A DNA stretch of 32,038 nucleotides from Pseudomonadota bacterium (GCA_018819135.1 JAHJQK010000129.1:1-32038); one strand, 5' to 3'; shown: positions 1 through 7,752, counted from the stretch's first letter. Translations and numbers: made by a program. The notes: generated from the sequence alone by a model not told the origin.

Positions 1-105
1 AATCCATGGAAAGTCGAGCGCCTCATGATGCCAAGCGAAGCGCCCTGGCCCCCGAGCCTGAGAAAGCCACCGGTAACGATAACTCTCAAGCAAACTGATT
101 CCTAA
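1..105 (+). CDS. Possible 3' end of an upstream gene (partial)
   Basis: Frame 1 is open from the window edge to a TAA at 103-105 and would encode a 34-residue proline-rich tail. Frame 3 is also open, to a TGA at 96-98, so the frame cannot be decided from this fragment. No family is recognisable. The stop lies about 60 bp before the putative hydrogenase promoter, so this would be the last gene of a separate upstream unit. Confidence 0.25.
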   Translation, partial: NPWKVERLMMPSEAPWPPSLRKPPVTITLKQTDS

Positions 106-165
106 ACAACAGGTTAACATGAGTCAAATGGAAAAGCCTAAAAGTAAATTATTATCAAAATTTGC

Positions 166-194
166 TTGACAAAAAATAGGAATTTTTTAATAAT
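166..194 (+). promoter_or_regulatory. Putative sigma-70 promoter of the hydrogenase operon
   Basis: A perfect -35 hexamer TTGACA (166-171) is followed after 17 bp by AATAAT (189-194), five of six matches to the -10 consensus. It lies about 110 bp upstream of the small-subunit ATG in an AT-rich, otherwise non-coding leader. No sigma-54 (GG-N10-GC) element was seen. Confidence 0.55.
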
Positions 195-303
195 AGATAG
201 ACTTTTTTTGCCAGTCGTCTCTCCTTTCCCCTCTTTTTTAAAAAATTCATTTGATTGCGCTCTTTGGATACGTGAGAGCGGAATTTTTCTGAAGGAGGAT
301 TGT

Positions 304-1404
304 ATGCATGATGAAAGCGTCATGAAAGCTCTAACCCAAAAAGGGGTCTCCCGCAGAGATTTTCTGAAGTTCTGTACCACCATGGCAGCTACTTTGGCCC
401 TTCCTTCTTCCTTTATCCCAAAGATTGCCGAGGCTCTCGAAAAGAAAGTGAAGCCGGTTGTTCTATGGCTGGAGTTTTCGGATTGTGCCGGGGATTCGGA
501 ATCCATGCTGCGGGCCACCAAGCCTACCATCGCGGAGATCGTTCTGGATGTGATTTCTCTGGAGTATCATGAAACCATTATGGCTCCATCGGGAAAAGCC
601 GCGGAGAAATCCAAAGCGGATGTCGTCAAGAACCTTAAGGGGAAATACATTGCCATTGTGGAAGGAGCAATCCCCATGAAGGATGGGGGGATCTATTGCA
701 CCATCGGCGGCCACTCGGCCCGGGACATCGCCAGAGAGGTTTGCGGAAATGCTATGGCCACCCTGGCCGTTGGTTCCTGTGCCTCCTGGGGAGGAGTCGC
801 CAGCGCCTCCCCCAACCCCACGGGATGTGTGGGCGTCAAAGAAGCAGTTCCCAATGCAACGGTGGTGAACCTTCCCGGCTGTCCGGTAAACGTGGAAAAC
901 ATCACCGCCACCATCGTTCATTTCTTAACTTTCGGGTCGCTGCCAGCGCTGGACAGTGACCTCCGTCCGCTCTTCGGTTATGGGAAGAGAATCCATGACA
1001 ATTGCGAAAGGCGCATGCACTTCGATGCCGGCCAGTTCGTAAGAAAATGGGGGGATGAAGGTCATCGTCTGGGGTGGTGCCTTTATGATTTGGGCTGTAA
1101 AGGACCCGAGGCCTATCACAATTGTCCTACGGTGAAGTACAATGAGGGGACAAGCTGGCCGGTCCAGTCCGGGCATCCCTGTTTTGCCTGCGCCGCCAGT
1201 CATAACTGGGATGTTATGGGACCGATCTACAGCAGGCTTCCCAACGTTCCGGGTGCCGGTTATCAGGTAACAGCAGACAAAATTGGTCTGGGCCTTGCCG
1301 CCGTGGCGGGTGCCGGTGTCGCAGCTCATGCTATTTTAAGGGGCATCCAGACCCACGGCCCCAAGGATGACCAAGAGAAAAAAGAGGAAAAGCCCAAAGA
1401 ATAA
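304..1404 (+). CDS. hyaA: [NiFe] hydrogenase small subunit, Tat-exported, proximal-cluster Asp variant
   Basis: Electron-transfer subunit of a group 1-type periplasmic uptake hydrogenase, 366 aa. The ATG at 304 follows the Shine-Dalgarno GGAGG; an upstream TTG in the same frame was not chosen because it would precede the Tat signal by 46 residues and overlap the putative promoter. The Tat motif SRRDFLKF lies at residues 16-23. Probable Fe-S ligands are C61, C159 and C193 (proximal), H231, C234, C259 and C265 (distal), and C274, C293 and C296 (medial). The usual CxxC at the proximal cluster is C61-A-G-D64, so Asp replaces the second Cys. The C-terminus has an Ala/Gly/Val-rich hydrophobic helix followed by a charged tail, as in membrane-anchored small subunits. 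Overall it resembles the Hyb/Hya families. The large-subunit gene follows after 12 bp, so the two are cotranscribed. Confidence 0.95.
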   Translation: MHDESVMKALTQKGVSRRDFLKFCTTMAATLALPSSFIPKIAEALEKKVKPVVLWLEFSDCAGDSESMLRATKPTIAEIVLDVISLEYHETIMAPSGKAAEKSKADVVKNLKGKYIAIVEGAIPMKDGGIYCTIGGHSARDIAREVCGNAMATLAVGSCASWGGVASASPNPTGCVGVKEAVPNATVVNLPGCPVNVENITATIVHFLTFGSLPALDSDLRPLFGYGKRIHDNCERRMHFDAGQFVRKWGDEGHRLGWCLYDLGCKGPEAYHNCPTVKYNEGTSWPVQSGHPCFACAASHNWDVMGPIYSRLPNVPGAGYQVTADKIGLGLAAVAGAGVAAHAILRGIQTHGPKDDQEKKEEKPKE

Positions 1405-1416
1405 GGAGGTTTAAAG

Positions 1417-3126
1417 ATGCCGAAAATTGCCATTGACCCCATCACACGGATCGAAGGTCACCTGAGAATTGAGGCCCAAGTTGAGGGAGGAAAAATTAAG
1501 GATGCCTGGTCGGCGGGCACGATGTGGCGGGGCATCGAGCTGATCGTCAGGAACCGGGATCCGAGGGAGGTCTGGGCTTTCCTCTCTCGGATATGAGGGG
1601 TTTGAACAACGGTTCACTCCACCAGCTCCGTGAGAGCTGTAGAAAATGCCTTAGGGATCACCATTCCGGACAACGCCCGGATTATCAGAAATTTGATTTC
1701 GGGGATTCAGTACGTTCAGGATCACGTGATTCATTTTTATCATCTCCATGCCCTGGATTGGGTCGATGTGGTCAGCGCCTTGAAGGCCGACCCCAATAAG
1801 ACCGCCGCCTTGGCCCAGTCTTTATCCGACTGGCCCAACGCCACCCCGAGTTATTTCAAAACCGTCCAAGGAAAGGTCAAAACTCTCGTGGAGAGCGGGC
1901 AGCTGGGCATCTTCGCCAACGGGTACTGGGGACATCCCGCTTACAAGCTTCCCCCCGAGGCCAACCTCATGGCCGTTGCCCATTACCTTGAGGCTTTAGA
2001 TTGGCAGCGGGATGTGATTCGGATGCATGCTCTTTTGGGGGCCAAGAATCCTCATCCTCAAACTTTCCTTGTGGGGGGGATGTCCGTTCCTGTTGACCCC
2101 AACAGCCAGAATGCCCTCAATGCCGGCAGTCTGGCCTTGCTGCAGAGTCTTTCCAAGAAGGCTTTGGAATTTGTTCAGAAAGTTTACATCCCGGACTTGC
2201 TCGCCGTGGCCTCTTTCTATAAAGAATGGGCCTCAATCGGCGGTGGAGTCGGTAACTATCTTTCCTATGGTGAATTCCCGAATGACAATTTGAGCAATAC
2301 GAAGAATTGCTGGCTTCCGGCAGGATTTATTCGCAACAAAAATTTGAGCAAAGTTGAGCCCGTCGATCATATGAAGGTGACCGAAGACGCCGCTCATGCC
2401 TGGTACAAATACAGTGATGGGGACGATAAAGCCAAACATCCCTGGGTGGGAGAAACCGTTCCCAATTACACGGGTCCAAAACCGCCCTATGAGTTCCTCG
2501 ATACCAACAAGAAATATAGCTGGGTGAAGGGAATCCGGTACGACGGCCTTTCGACCGAGGTCGGTCCCCTTTCCCGGATGCTGATTGCCTATGCTTCCGG
2601 GCATAAAAGAGTAAAAGAGGTGATCGACGGCGTGTTGAAGAAATTGGGCGTGGGTCCGGAGGCTTTGTTCTCCACCTTGGGCCGCACGGCTGCCCGGGGG
2701 GTGGAGACCCTGGTGACCGCGGAAATGTTGTCGGTTTGGGTCGGTGAACTCGCCGCCAAGATGAAAAGCGGAGATCTGCGCATCCATAATGGCGAGAAGT
2801 GGGATCCTTCCACCTGGCCCAGAGAGGCGAAAGGGTATGGTTTCCACGAAGCGCCACGCGGCTCTTTGTGTCATTGGGTCGTCATTCAAGACGGGAAGGT
2901 AGCCAATTATCAGTGCGTGGTTCCGGGTGGATGGAACTCTTCGCCCAGGGACGCCAAGGGGCAAAGGGGCCCTTACGAGGAAGCTCTGGTCAACACGCCT
3001 CTGGCGGACCCCAATCGACCGCTGGAAGTCTTGAGAACCATTCATTCCTTCGACCCTTGTATGGCCTGCGCCATCCACGTAGTTGACCCGGAAAGGAAGG
3101 AGCTCTTCAAGGTAAGAGCCTTGTAG
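1417..3126 (+). CDS. hyaB: [NiFe] hydrogenase large subunit with two in-frame TGA codons (probable Sec-x-x-Sec)
   Basis: Catalytic subunit carrying the Ni-Fe site, 569 residues if both TGA codons are read, which is a normal family length. The ATG at 1417 follows AGGAGG. The N-terminus has the family motif DPITRIEGH. At codons 60 and 63 (1594-1596, 1603-1605) TGA replaces the two Cys codons of the L1 motif: SRI-TGA-GV-TGA-TTVH. Before and after, the same frame gives uninterrupted hydrogenase sequence (SVRAVENALGI follows), so no frameshift is needed. The L2 motif keeps Cys: FDPC548-MAC551-AIH554. A 15-residue tail after H554 would be removed by the downstream protease. Annotation software would split this into a 59-aa fragment and a 498-aa ORF. 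Selenocysteine insertion is inferred from motif position, a SECIS-like hairpin and selA nearby. A pseudogene with two identical Cys-to-stop changes is the less likely alternative. Confidence 0.93.
1594..1605 (+). other. Two TGA codons at the nickel-ligand Cys positions (candidate selenocysteine sites)
   Basis: TGA 1594-1596 and TGA 1603-1605 are in the reading frame of the large subunit and flank Gly-Val. In the family this segment reads RICGVC, whose first Cys is a terminal Ni ligand and whose second bridges Ni and Fe. TGA is used as an ordinary stop by several genes here (for example the lipid kinase at 11797 and prmA at 26172), so genome-wide recoding is unlikely. Confidence 0.85.
1623..1639 (+). 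promoter_or_regulatory. Candidate bacterial SECIS hairpin
   Basis: CAGCTC (1623-1628) pairs perfectly with GAGCTG (1634-1639) around the five-base loop CGTGA, which has G at its second position followed by U in RNA. The loop begins 23 nt after the second TGA and 32 nt after the first. Bacterial SECIS elements are described as a stem-loop within the coding sequence about 16-37 nt past the UGA, with a G among the first loop bases, so one hairpin could serve both codons. It is short and unverified. Confidence 0.55.
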
Positions 3127-3135
3127 GAGGGAAAG

Positions 3136-3780
3136 ATGTCTAAAAATGTATATGTCTGGGAATTCCCGGTGCGATTGACCCACTGGCTGAATTTTCTTTC
3201 CATTCTTGTTCTTTCTTTCACCGGCATTTACATCGGCACCCCCTTTATGCATTCCCCTCCCGGAGAGTCTTCTCTCATGGCGATTATAAGGTTCTTCCAT
3301 TTTGTGGCTGCCTATGTCTTCACCGTGAGCTGTCTTCTCAGGCTCTACTGGGCTTTTGCAGGCAATGAGTACTCCCGCTGGCGGGAATTTTTCCCCGTCA
3401 CAGGTAGAAGGCGAAGGGAGATATGGGAGAATGTTAAGTTCTACATGCTCTTGAAGAAAAATCCTCCGCCGTCTATGGGACACTCATCTACGGCGGTTCT
3501 TTCCTACCTCGGTTTATTTTTCCTTTTCGTGGTGGAAATCATTACCGGTTTTGGCCTTTATGCCCAGAGCCACCAGGGCTTTTTCTGGACCCTCATGGGC
3601 GGATGGCTTCTATTCGTTTTTTCTTCCCCGACGGTGAGGCTGATCCATCATTTGGTCATGTGGCTCATTTTGGTTTTTGCCATCATCCATGTGTATATCG
3701 GCTGGCTGAACGATATCGCCGAAAAAAACGGGGTGATGAGTTCGATCTTCAGCGGCTATAAAACTGCGCATGAAGATTAG
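3136..3780 (+). CDS. hyaC: Hydrogenase b-type cytochrome subunit
   Basis: A 214-residue integral membrane di-heme cytochrome b of the HyaC/HupC type, which passes electrons from the periplasmic hydrogenase to the quinone pool. About four hydrophobic segments are visible, roughly residues 17-33, 50-72, 122-142 and 165-190. Candidate heme ligands are H16 (in RLTHW), H55, H171/H172 and H185. The ATG follows GGAGGG, and the gene starts 9 bp after the large-subunit stop. Its presence, with the Tat signal on the small subunit, argues for a membrane-attached enzyme facing the periplasm and for H2 oxidation linked to quinone reduction. Confidence 0.93.
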   Translation: MSKNVYVWEFPVRLTHWLNFLSILVLSFTGIYIGTPFMHSPPGESSLMAIIRFFHFVAAYVFTVSCLLRLYWAFAGNEYSRWREFFPVTGRRRREIWENVKFYMLLKKNPPPSMGHSSTAVLSYLGLFFLFVVEIITGFGLYAQSHQGFFWTLMGGWLLFVFSSPTVRLIHHLVMWLILVFAIIHVYIGWLNDIAEKNGVMSSIFSGYKTAHED

Positions 3781-4291
3781 AGTCTCTTTAATTGGCCTGG
3801 GAAACCTGTTGTTAAGGGACGAAGGGGTGGGGGTTCATGCGGTCGAGGCCCTCCGGGAAGATTTTACTTTTTCCGAAGACTTCCGCCTGCTGGACGGAGG
3901 AACCCTCGGTCTGGATCTTCTTCCCTTGATCGAGGGAATGGAAAAAGTCCTTTTTGTTGATGCGGTCGATTTCAAAAAAGCACCCGGGACCATTGCCATT
4001 ATCGAAAATGAAGACCTTCCCTCCTTTTTGGCGCCCAAGCTCTCCTTGCATCATGTCGGTCTTTCCGACCTCCTTTTCGCCTCGAGTTTTATGGGAACGA
4101 AGCCATCGCAAATTACCCTGATCGGGATCCAGCCGGAAAAGATCGAGATTGGCCTTACCCTGTCTGATATTCTAAACGAGAATTTTGAAAAATTATTAAA
4201 AACCATCTTAAAGAAACTCCAAGAGTGGGGAGTAAACTTTAGAAAAAAAACGAAGCAGGAGCCGTCCAATGTGCCTGGCTATCCCGTCTGA
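3770..4291 (+). CDS. hyaD: Hydrogenase maturation endopeptidase (HyaD/HybD type)
   Basis: A 173-residue nickel-dependent protease that removes the C-terminal tail of the large subunit once nickel is inserted. The N-terminus has the family signature GLGNLLLRDEGVGVH. Expected metal ligands are E18, an Asp in VDAVD (D64 or D67) and a His in the LHH sequence (H94/H95). The start overlaps the cytochrome gene by 11 bp, indicating translational coupling. The match between this protease and the intact cleavage site of the large subunit (after H554) suggests that the hydrogenase is expressed and matured. Confidence 0.92.
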   Translation: MKIRVSLIGLGNLLLRDEGVGVHAVEALREDFTFSEDFRLLDGGTLGLDLLPLIEGMEKVLFVDAVDFKKAPGTIAIIENEDLPSFLAPKLSLHHVGLSDLLFASSFMGTKPSQITLIGIQPEKIEIGLTLSDILNENFEKLLKTILKKLQEWGVNFRKKTKQEPSNVPGYPV

Positions 4292-4541
4292 GATTGTGGA
4301 GATAAAAGACCAAATGGCGACTATCGATATCTCGGGAGTTCGCCGGGATGTAAGTCTTCTCCTTTTACCAGAGCAGGCCATGGTAGGAGATTATGTGTTG
4401 GTCCACGCCGGCTTTGCCATTCATAAAATTGACCGGGAAGCCGCTGAGGAAGCTTTGAAGCTAATCGAGGAAATGGCCCAATTGGAAGCAGACAGGGGTC
4501 AGGAGACAGAATTAAGCATAACGGCTGAACATTCTCTTTGA
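4269..4541 (+). CDS. hypC: Hydrogenase assembly chaperone HypC/HupF
   Basis: A 90-residue HypC-family protein. It begins MCLAIP, with the conserved Cys2 that carries the Fe(CN)2CO precursor together with HypD and contacts the large subunit. The second conserved block is HAGFAIHKID (residues 46-55). It overlaps the protease gene by 23 bp. The C-terminal ~25 residues are acidic and poorly conserved. The other accessory genes (hypB, D, E, F) are not in this window. Confidence 0.95.
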   Translation: MCLAIPSEIVEIKDQMATIDISGVRRDVSLLLLPEQAMVGDYVLVHAGFAIHKIDREAAEEALKLIEEMAQLEADRGQETELSITAEHSL

Positions 4542-4587
4542 CTACTAAAAATTCTGACTTCTGAATTTCATTTTCATTATTTTTTTT

Positions 4588-4932
4588 ATGCATGAAGTAG
4601 CCATCGCCTTAAGTCTTCTTGATATCGTTGAAAAAAAATGCCAAGAGGAAGGATATCGTTTCGTTGAATCCGTAAGGGTTCGGGTGGGAAGCGCCTCGGG
4701 TATTTTACCGGAGGCCTTTGCCTTTGCTTTCGATGCCGTCAAAAAAGGTACGCTGGCCAGTGACGCAAAATTCATCATCGACGTGGTGCCGCTCGGTGGG
4801 TTCTGTAACGGGTGCCAAAGCCATTTTGAAATGGAAGGAGCTTTTGTCCTTGAATGCCCTATCTGCGCCTCTCATTCTTTTAGGGTCGATAAAGGCCGTG
4901 AACTGCAAATCGTTGAAATGGAGGTCAATTAA
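4588..4932 (+). CDS. hypA: Nickel-insertion accessory protein HypA
   Basis: A 114-residue HypA protein that delivers nickel to the hydrogenase large subunit with HypB. It starts MHE, the essential N-terminal nickel-binding motif (His2), which fixes the start codon. The zinc site is C73xxC76 and C90xxC93, all present. The 46-bp gap from hypC is AT-rich and has no good Shine-Dalgarno, so translation may be weak or coupled. It is the last gene of the hydrogenase operon and converges on the sigma factor gene 34 bp away. No clear terminator hairpin is visible between them. Confidence 0.95.
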   Translation: MHEVAIALSLLDIVEKKCQEEGYRFVESVRVRVGSASGILPEAFAFAFDAVKKGTLASDAKFIIDVVPLGGFCNGCQSHFEMEGAFVLECPICASHSFRVDKGRELQIVEMEVN

Positions 4933-4966
4933 AAGGAAAAGATTGGGCGCAGGTGAGAGAAGACCC

Positions 4967-5617
4967 TTAGACGAAATCTTTCATATAATATTTCAACTTC
5001 GATCTTAATTTTAAAATGGCTTTGGTATGAATCTGGCAAATTCTGGACTCGGTATAGCCTAATACCTCTCCAATTTCTTTCAAAGTCAATTCCTCATAAT
5101 AATAGAGGGAAATCACCATTTTTTCCTTGTAAGCAAGTTCTTCAATGGCCCGGGTTAACACTTCCTTCAATTCCTCTAAGCTCAGCAGGTGGAAAGGATG
5201 ATTTTCTTTTTCATCCACAATCAGGTCGAATAGATCTTCTTCGGGAACTTGAGAGAATTTCGTTCGCATGCTCTCGATATCTAAGAAAAATACTCCCTGG
5301 GCCTCATTAAGCCTGCTGTAATAATCATCTAAAGAAAGACCCATTTCTTGGGCTACCTCTTCATCTTCCACTGACCGCCCTTTTTTCTTTTCTAAGACTT
5401 GGTAGGTCTTCTCAATTTGGGCTGCTTTCTTCCTCACGGACCGGGAAACCCAATCCAGAGATCGCAATTCATCCAACATTGCTCCTTTAATTCGAAATTC
5501 GGCATAGGTCTTAAATTGAACCTTTTTCTTGGGGTCAAATTTATCCAGTGCATCCATTAAACCAATCGCTCCGGCTCCGAATAAATCATCCGCAGAAATA
5601 TGAGGCGGGAGGCGCAT
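4967..5617 (-). CDS. fliA: FliA/WhiG-type sigma-28 factor, N-terminus uncertain
   Basis: Sigma factor of the flagellar/sporulation sigma-28 family, 216 residues from the first ATG. Region 2 is seen in DDLFGAGAIGLMDAL and FKTYAEFRIKGAMLDELR, and region 4 in LTLKEIGEVLGYTESRICQIH. Family-like sequence continues upstream of this ATG: about 17 codons (5618-5668) read WHIKYTPLIKYIAHRLA in frame, the usual start of region 2. There is no ATG, GTG or TTG before the next in-frame stop (5732-5734); the only candidates are CTG, ATT or ATA. Either a rare start is used or the extreme N-terminus has been lost. The target genes are not evident here; no flagellar genes are present. Confidence 0.85.
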   Translation of the reverse strand: MRLPPHISADDLFGAGAIGLMDALDKFDPKKKVQFKTYAEFRIKGAMLDELRSLDWVSRSVRKKAAQIEKTYQVLEKKKGRSVEDEEVAQEMGLSLDDYYSRLNEAQGVFFLDIESMRTKFSQVPEEDLFDLIVDEKENHPFHLLSLEELKEVLTRAIEELAYKEKMVISLYYYEELTLKEIGEVLGYTESRICQIHTKAILKLRSKLKYYMKDFV

Positions 5618-5933
5618 GGCCAGCCGGTGAGCGATATATTTGATTAGCGGAGTATACTTAATATGCCAGTTAAAATCAATAAAATTAAATAAAATTATAT
5701 GCTTATGTTTTTCAGCGAAAAAATTTGTCCGTTAAAATGTCAAAAAAATTTTAAAAGGTCATCCTTTTGACTATCTTGAGGCCATCTGAAAATAGGTAAA
5801 AAAATAAGGAAACAATCTATCCCTGTTTCGCGTGGAAAAACTCTGGAAAGGATGATTTAGACAGATGGAAATCTATCTGGCTAAAAAGGGAAAGTATTCT
5901 ATGAAATTTAAAGCGGAGGCCAGAGAAAAATTT
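5618..5933. other. AT-rich intergenic region upstream of the sigma factor
   Basis: This 316-bp stretch separates the sigma factor start from the 3' end of the NtrC-type gene. Its first 50 bp on the minus strand still read as sigma-factor sequence. The rest is AT-rich, with no convincing gene, tRNA or strong hairpin. A 45-codon plus-strand ORF (5865-6002) runs into the antisense of the regulator and was not called. Confidence 0.6.
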
Positions 5934-7319
5934 TTAAGAGTCTGTGCGTTGCAGATTTTGGCGCTTGATTTTCTCAATCAGTGTTGTCCGATTCAAGTTT
6001 AACAATCGGGCCGCTTTATTTTTTACCCAGCCCGTTTTTATAAGCGCCTGCAGGATCAATTTCTTCTCAAATTCATTCACCGCTGTATCCAAGGATATTC
6101 CCTCTTCAGGAATCTCCACCCCCTTGGGTAAATCCCCGGAGGAGAGGCTTTGAAATTTTTCAGGAAGATCCTGGGGAGTTATGACGTCATTATCTAATAG
6201 AATGACAAGGCGTTCGATCGTATTTTCAAGTTCTCTGACATTGCCAGGCCAGTCATATTGCAGCAAGCACCCTATGGCTTCGTTCGTCATCCCCTTTATT
6301 TTTTTCTTTTTACTCTTGTTAAAATGATCCAAAAAATGATGAACCAGAAGAGGTATGTCTGATTTCTTTTCCCTTAAGGGAGGGACATGAATGGGGATGA
6401 CATTTAATCGGTAGTATAAATCCTCCCGGAATCGCTTCTGCTCCACCGCTAATTTTAAATCCTGATGGGTAGCGGCTATAACTCGGATATCGGTTTTGAT
6501 CGTTTTAATTCCTCCGATCCTTTCGAATTGTCTTTCTTGGAGGACCCTCAATAGTTTACTCTGCAATATCGGGCTCATGTCCCCGATTTCATCCAAAAAT
6601 ACCGTACCGCCATTAGCCAATTCGAACCGTCCGATACGGGTTCGAATCGCATTGGTGAATGCCCTCTTTTCATGTCCGAACAACTCGCTTTCCAAAAGCT
6701 CACTGGGAATGGCAGCACAATTCACCGGCACAAACGGGCCTTCTTGGCGGTAACTGTTATAATGGATCGCTTTGGCAATCAACTCTTTTCCTGTCCCGCT
6801 TTCTCCCAAGATTAAAATGGTACTGTCTGAATCGGCCACCTTTTCGATAAGCTCAAATATTCTCAGCATTTTTTCGTTATCGCCGATAATATTCTCAAAC
6901 CGGTATTTTTTCTTCAGCTGGCTCCTCAGGTTAATATTTTCACGTTTTAAGTTGCGGTATTCTAAAGCCCTCTTAAAAGTAATCAGGATTTCATCCATTT
7001 TGACCGGTTTGGTCAAATAATCAAAAGCCCCCAGCTTGATGGCCTCGACTGCATTTTTAACTGTTCCATGACCTGTCAGAATAATACAGATAGAATCGGG
7101 AGAATGGTCCAAAACGAATCGTAAGACCTCCATTCCATCAACACCAGGCATCTTAAGATCCGTAAGGACTATATCGTAAGAATTCTTTTCAATTTTCGGG
7201 ATTCCACTTGCCCCGTCCGGGGAGGTATCGACTTCGAACCCTTCTCCTTTTAAAAATTCGGAAAAAAGAGTTAGAATTGCTGGTGAATCATCGATGATTA
7301 GAATTTTTTCGCTACCCAT
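5934..7319 (-). CDS. NtrC-family sigma-54 response regulator with variant GAFTGA loop
   Basis: A 461-residue regulator with a receiver domain (residues about 4-120, phosphoacceptor D54 in VLTD), an AAA+ sigma-54 activation domain (Walker A GESGTGKE at 172-179; Walker B FLDEIGD) and a C-terminal Fis-type HTH (KNKAARLLNLNRTTL). The ATG at 7319 follows AAGGA and was chosen over an in-frame TTG nine codons upstream. The sigma-54-contacting loop, normally GAFTGA, reads RAFTNA at residues 219-224 (6648-6665), with two glycines replaced. The rest of the AAA+ domain looks intact. No cognate histidine kinase lies nearby and the target genes are unknown. Confidence 0.93.
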   Translation of the reverse strand: MGSEKILIIDDSPAILTLFSEFLKGEGFEVDTSPDGASGIPKIEKNSYDIVLTDLKMPGVDGMEVLRFVLDHSPDSICIILTGHGTVKNAVEAIKLGAFDYLTKPVKMDEILITFKRALEYRNLKRENINLRSQLKKKYRFENIIGDNEKMLRIFELIEKVADSDSTILILGESGTGKELIAKAIHYNSYRQEGPFVPVNCAAIPSELLESELFGHEKRAFTNAIRTRIGRFELANGGTVFLDEIGDMSPILQSKLLRVLQERQFERIGGIKTIKTDIRVIAATHQDLKLAVEQKRFREDLYYRLNVIPIHVPPLREKKSDIPLLVHHFLDHFNKSKKKKIKGMTNEAIGCLLQYDWPGNVRELENTIERLVILLDNDVITPQDLPEKFQSLSSGDLPKGVEIPEEGISLDTAVNEFEKKLILQALIKTGWVKNKAARLLNLNRTTLIEKIKRQNLQRTDS

Positions 7320-7566
7320 TTCCCCATCCTTCAATTTCAACCGCAAGGAATTTTAAAATATGTATCTTTCCCTGTCAATATTTTGTTTTACACGGTAAGG
7401 CAAATATTTTTGAATACTTGAAATCAATGAGGAGATTCTTTCAGGGAAAATAAACCTAAGGTATAGGGGAGATGGAAATTTTCTTGAAGGTTTTTTCTTT
7501 TAAGGGATTGTTAAATTTTTTTACTCGGGAGGAAATAGATGGGTCCTGCAAAAGGGGAAGGTAAGT

Positions 7567-7752
7567 TTACTTAACAGCCTTTTCTTTATATTGCTCGAAA
7601 AGGTGGTCCAGGTCTTTTTTCATAAATCTCCAGTGTTTCCCGACTTTCACTGCGGGGACCTTACCATCTTGGGCCAACTTATAAATCGTGGAAACTGGTA
7701 TTTTTAAATAATCGGAAACTTCTTTTATATTTAAAATCTCGCTGGCAAACAT
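7567..7752 (-). CDS. Small excisionase/MerR-like helix-turn-helix protein
   Basis: A 61-residue protein that is almost wholly an HTH_17 (excisionase, DNA-binding) domain: LNIKEVSDYLKIPVSTIYKL is followed by the wing sequence VPAVKVGKHWRF. Such proteins act as Xis-like directionality factors or as small transcription regulators. There is no integrase beside it. It stands alone between the NtrC-type regulator and the QueG-like gene, so a regulatory role seems more likely than prophage excision. The ATG is the first codon of the domain-bearing frame. Confidence 0.8.
   Translation of the reverse strand: MFASEILNIKEVSDYLKIPVSTIYKLAQDGKVPAVKVGKHWRFMKKDLDHLFEQYKEKAVK

Noticed and set aside
1417..1630. 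Large subunit read as a frameshifted pseudogene or as starting at an internal GTG (1630)
   Set aside because: 1417 and 1630 are in the same frame, family sequence continues on both sides of each TGA, and both TGA codons fall exactly on the conserved Cys positions. Chance mutation to two TGA codons there, with no other damage, is unlikely.
2233..3483. 416-codon minus-strand ORF opposite the hydrogenase large subunit and cytochrome genes
   Set aside because: It has no family features, and the plus strand encodes well-conserved hydrogenase proteins across the same interval.
5865..6002. 45-codon plus-strand ORF with plausible start
   Set aside because: More than half runs antisense to the conserved C-terminus of the NtrC-type regulator, and no family is recognisable.
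7539..7574. 11-codon ORF after a strong GGGAGGAAATAG ribosome-binding site
   Set aside because: It is too short to judge and overlaps the 3' end of the HTH gene on the other strand. A chance Shine-Dalgarno is likely.
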